Below are positions 4,949 through 7,327 of a DNA stretch of 7,327 nt, one piece after another. The DNA is taken from the NCBI GenBank assembly GCA_002431355.1, contig DJEQ01000018.1, positions 17,032 through 24,358 of the forward strand, in the 5' to 3' direction. Below the pieces are notes generated by a model. That model was given only the letters and a program-made list of their open reading frames with translations. It made no database searches and was not told where the DNA came from. Made by a program: the position numbers and the translations under genes. The DNA comes from Oribacterium sp. UBA5894. GTDB taxonomy: Bacteria > Bacillota > Clostridia > Lachnospirales > Lachnospiraceae. Every line of letters begins with the position of its first letter. Within the stretch, counting starts at the first letter, position 1.

Positions 4949-7033
4949 ATGACACAGAGTTCGATCAATCAGGAGGCACTGTATACCTCTGGGACAGCAC
5001 AGTATCGCATTCCGGAGGAACCGAATCCAGGGGATACGGTCGCACTTCGATTTCGCACCGCGCGGCAGGATGTGGACGCCGTTGAAATCTATTTTCATGA
5101 GGCCAACAGCAGTGTTCAGATGACGTGCGTGGAAAGCGATGACCGTTTTGACTATTATGAGCATCGTGTGATGGTCGGGCAGGCCACTCAGAGCTACAGC
5201 TTCTTTATACGGAAAGGCGCGGAACGCCTGCATTTTAACCGCCTCGGCATCTGCGAGGACATGAACCCACAGCTCGCGTACCGCCTGATTCCGGGCTTCC
5301 ATGTGCCGGAGTGGGCGAAGGGCGCCATCATGTATCAGATCTTCATTGACCGCTTCTGTGATGGAGACCCGAGTAATAACGTGGTGGACAATGAATACAT
5401 CTACCTCGGCCGGGCCGCGCGTGGCGTCCAGGACTGGAACGCGCCGGTCGAGGCCTTTGACGTGCACCGCTTTTATGGCGGCGACCTGTCCGGTGTATGG
5501 TCGAAGCTGGACTATATTCAGCGCCTTGGCGTGTCGGTCATTTACTTTAACCCACTGTTTGTGTCCCCATCGAATCATAAGTACGACGCCCAGGATTACG
5601 ATCACATTGACCCGCACGTCGGGAAAATCGTCAAGGACGGCGGCTCCCTCGTCGAGGACTGGGAGGATGACAATGCGCGGGCTACGCGCTATTCGATCCG
5701 TACGACGAGCCGTGAAAACCTCGAGGCGAGTGATCAGCTCTTCGTTGACTTCGTCGCCGCCTGCCATGCACGCGGCATGCGTGTCATCATGGACGGCGTG
5801 TTCAACCACTGCGGTTCCTTCCATAAGTGGATGAACCGCTCCGGCTTCTATAACTATAAGGATCAGTCCAATGCCTATGCCGCGGGTGCGTACCAGCGAA
5901 AGGACAGTCCGTACCACGATTATTTTGCCTTCAGTGATAATCGCGACGAGGCCTGGCCAAACAACAACAGCTACGAGAAGTGGTGGGGCAATGATACGCT
6001 GCCGAAGCTGAATTACGAGGGCTCGCAGGAGCTCGAGGAGGCGATCCTCGACATCGGACGGAAATGGGTCAGTGCACCGTTCTTCGTGGACGGCTGGCGA
6101 CTGGATGTTGCAGCGGATCTCGGACATTCAGCGACCTTCAACCACATGTTCTGGAAGAAATTCCGGGCGGCGGTGAAGGAGGCGAATCCGCATGCGATTA
6201 TCCTCGCGGAGCATTACGGGGATCCGTTCAGCTGGCTGGAGGGCGATGAGTGGGACACCATCATGAACTACGACGCCTTCATGGAGCCGGTGACCTGGTT
6301 CCTCACCGGGATGGAGAAGCACTCCGATGCGCGAAATGAAGCCCTGCAGGGCGATGGCGAGCAGTTCTTTGCAGCCATGCTTTATCATATGTCCCGCATG
6401 CCGGAAAGCGCCATTCTGAGCTCCATGAACCAGCTGTCAAACCATGACCACAGCCGCTTTATGACCCGCACGAACCAGACCGTGGGGCGAATCGCCACAC
6501 TGGGGTCTGCGGCTGCGGATGAAAATACACGCCCAGGTGTGTATCGGCTTGCGGCCATGATCCAGATGACCTGGCCGGGCGCACCGACGCTCTTCTATGG
6601 TGATGAGGCCGGGATGACCGGCTGGACCGAGCCGGACTGCCGTCGTCCTTATCCATGGGGCCAGGAGGATCTCGACCTGATTGAGTACCATAATTACCTC
6701 GGTGCGATTCACAATCGCTGTCTCGCGATGAAGAAGGGCTCCCTGATGAAGCTGATGGCCGGACGCAATTACATCGCCTATGCGAGGGTCTATGAGACGG
6801 AAGTGGTGATCGTGGCCATCCATTGTGGCGAGGAACCGATCGATCTCCGTATTCCGGTATGGATGACCGGCCTCGACGATGAGGACGAGCTTCAGCGCCT
6901 GCTGCGCAGTGACGAGAAGCATTACAATGTCGGCATCACGAAGCGTCATGCCGAGGATGGGTTCCTCGTTTCCCGGATGCAGGGCTGCACCGGCAAAATC
7001 TACTACGCAAAGAAAAAGCCAAAGACGGTATAA
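4949..7033 (+). CDS. GH13 alpha-glucan hydrolase, neopullulanase/cyclomaltodextrinase-like, cytoplasmic
   Basis: The enzyme probably hydrolyses alpha-1,4 (perhaps also alpha-1,6) links in maltodextrins, cyclodextrins or glycogen fragments. The 694 residues contain an N-terminal beta-sandwich resembling CBM34 (about 1-118) and then the catalytic barrel, entered at MYQIFIDRFCDGD (128-140). The GH13 regions are all visible: DGVFNH (282-287), LPKLN (351-355), GWRLDVAAD (382-390) with nucleophile Asp386, ILAEHYGDP with acid/base Glu421, and LSNHD (496-500) with the transition-state Asp500. LPKLN corresponds to the MPKLN hallmark of the neopullulanase group. A segment at about 226-262 between the third strand and helix is longer than in Bacillus neopullulanases. 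There is no signal peptide, so it should act inside the cell on imported or stored glucan. A GGGA ribosome site (about 4936-4939) lies 9 bases before ATG. It is a single-gene unit between a terminator and an inverted repeat. Exact specificity cannot be read from the sequence. Confidence 0.93.
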   Translation: MTQSSINQEALYTSGTAQYRIPEEPNPGDTVALRFRTARQDVDAVEIYFHEANSSVQMTCVESDDRFDYYEHRVMVGQATQSYSFFIRKGAERLHFNRLGICEDMNPQLAYRLIPGFHVPEWAKGAIMYQIFIDRFCDGDPSNNVVDNEYIYLGRAARGVQDWNAPVEAFDVHRFYGGDLSGVWSKLDYIQRLGVSVIYFNPLFVSPSNHKYDAQDYDHIDPHVGKIVKDGGSLVEDWEDDNARATRYSIRTTSRENLEASDQLFVDFVAACHARGMRVIMDGVFNHCGSFHKWMNRSGFYNYKDQSNAYAAGAYQRKDSPYHDYFAFSDNRDEAWPNNNSYEKWWGNDTLPKLNYEGSQELEEAILDIGRKWVSAPFFVDGWRLDVAADLGHSATFNHMFWKKFRAAVKEANPHAIILAEHYGDPFSWLEGDEWDTIMNYDAFMEPVTWFLTGMEKHSDARNEALQGDGEQFFAAMLYHMSRMPESAILSSMNQLSNHDHSRFMTRTNQTVGRIATLGSAAADENTRPGVYRLAAMIQMTWPGAPTLFYGDEAGMTGWTEPDCRRPYPWGQEDLDLIEYHNYLGAIHNRCLAMKKGSLMKLMAGRNYIAYARVYETEVVIVAIHCGEEPIDLRIPVWMTGLDDEDELQRLLRSDEKHYNVGITKRHAEDGFLVSRMQGCTGKIYYAKKKPKTV

Positions 7034-7095
7034 GGCGTGGCGAGGCCCGGAGGGGTGACCACCAGAAGTCAGTATTCCGAGGCCTCGCCTACGCC
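7034..7095 (+). repeat. Long GC-rich inverted repeat directly after the GH13 stop codon
   Basis: GGCGTGGCGAGGCC (7034-7047) pairs with GGCCTCGCC plus ACGCC (7081-7095), 14 bp broken only by one bulged T at 7090. After a bulged A (7080), CGGA (7048-7051) pairs with TCCG (7076-7079). A short inner stem GGT/ACC (7054-7063) is also possible. The next base is not a T-run; the nearest is TTTTT about 18 bases on. It may end or protect the GH13 mRNA, or be a REP-like dispersed repeat. It begins on the base after TAA. Confidence 0.7.
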
Positions 7096-7110
7096 GAGAA
7101 CGCCACCTGA

Positions 7111-7170
7111 AATTTTTCTGCAAAAAAGTTTTTGAAAAGTGTTGACAAAGCTTTGATCGTAGAGTAATAT
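7111..7170 (+). promoter_or_regulatory. UP-like element and promoter of the tRNA operon
   Basis: A perfect -35 TTGACA (7142-7147) and a -10 TAATAT (7165-7170, 4 of 6) are separated by 17 bp. An overlapping TATAAC at 7168-7173 is closer to consensus but the spacing would be 20. Upstream, 7111-7140 is a run of A- and T-tracts in otherwise GC-rich DNA, as expected of an UP element that boosts stable-RNA transcription. Transcription should start near 7177, about 34 bases before tRNA-Gly. A perfect palindrome CAAAGCTTTG (7146-7155) overlaps the end of the -35 box. Confidence 0.85.
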
Positions 7171-7210
7171 AACACTCGCGTCACCGATAAGACGCCTAAC
7201 GAATTCACTT

Positions 7211-7281
7211 GCGGGTGTAGTTCAATGGTAGAATGTCAGCCTTCCAAGCTGAACATGTGAGTTCGATTCTCATCACCCGCT
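7211..7281 (+). tRNA. tRNA-Gly, anticodon TCC
   Basis: The whole cloverleaf can be drawn. Acceptor GCGGGTG (7211-7217) pairs with CACCCGC (7274-7280). The D-arm is GTTC/GAAT with a first G-U pair. The anticodon stem TCAGC/GCTGA encloses the loop CTTCCAA with anticodon TCC at 7243-7245. The variable loop is 4 bases. The T-arm GTGAG/CTCAT carries the loop TTCGATT. The discriminator is T, as usual for bacterial tRNA-Gly. It reads GGA and, by wobble, GGG. CCA is not encoded, so it must be added by nucleotidyltransferase. Confidence 0.97.
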
Positions 7282-7285
7282 CGAT

Positions 7286-7327
<42 letters not shown>

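Noticed and set aside
4781..6127. A 448-codon open frame on the minus strand over the GH13 gene
   Set aside because: It lies fully opposite a gene with all GH13 motifs, its product is a low-information hydrophobic and His-rich sequence with no recognisable domain, and long antisense frames are expected from the GC-biased third positions here.
6437..7123. A 228-codon minus-strand open frame covering the end of the GH13 gene and the inverted repeat
   Set aside because: Same cause as the other antisense frame; there is no recognisable domain and it runs through the structured repeat.

Overview
The window is a stretch of Gram-positive (Firmicutes) housekeeping DNA, most like a Clostridia genome of the Lachnospiraceae type. 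The protein families, the gene order (mfd, hup, rqcP, divIC, tilS, hpt), the GGAGG-type ribosome binding sites, and the TTGACA promoters support this. The DNA is fairly GC-rich for that group. I cannot name a genus from the sequence alone.

Layout, all genes on the + strand. Bases 1-1995 are the 3' part of mfd, the transcription-repair coupling factor; its beginning lies outside the window. After a short gap with a near-consensus promoter and a leader hairpin comes hup (HU nucleoid protein, 2135-2410), closed by a strong intrinsic terminator. A tightly packed operon follows: rqcP (ribosome quality control), divIC (cell division), tilS (tRNA-Ile lysidine synthetase) and hpt (hypoxanthine phosphoribosyltransferase). 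Here rqcP/divIC overlap by 4 bases and tilS/hpt by 8, and a second intrinsic terminator ends the operon. A cytoplasmic GH13 alpha-glucan hydrolase of the neopullulanase type (4949-7033) stands alone. It is followed by a long GC-rich inverted repeat, an AT-rich UP-like element with a promoter, tRNA-Gly(UCC), and the start of tRNA-Phe(GAA), which runs off the window.

The most informative signal is what is missing. In spore-forming Firmicutes the hup/rqcP to hpt block normally also carries yabP, yabQ and spoIIE, and ftsH usually follows hpt. All four are absent here, while the housekeeping members remain in the same order with tight junctions. This suggests a lineage that has lost sporulation. 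TilS is also unusual: it has about 40 extra residues beside its second catalytic motif and lacks the usual C-terminal domain. HU uses AGA for arginine, whereas mfd uses none. I found no CRISPR array, transposase, phage gene or clearly new multi-gene system.
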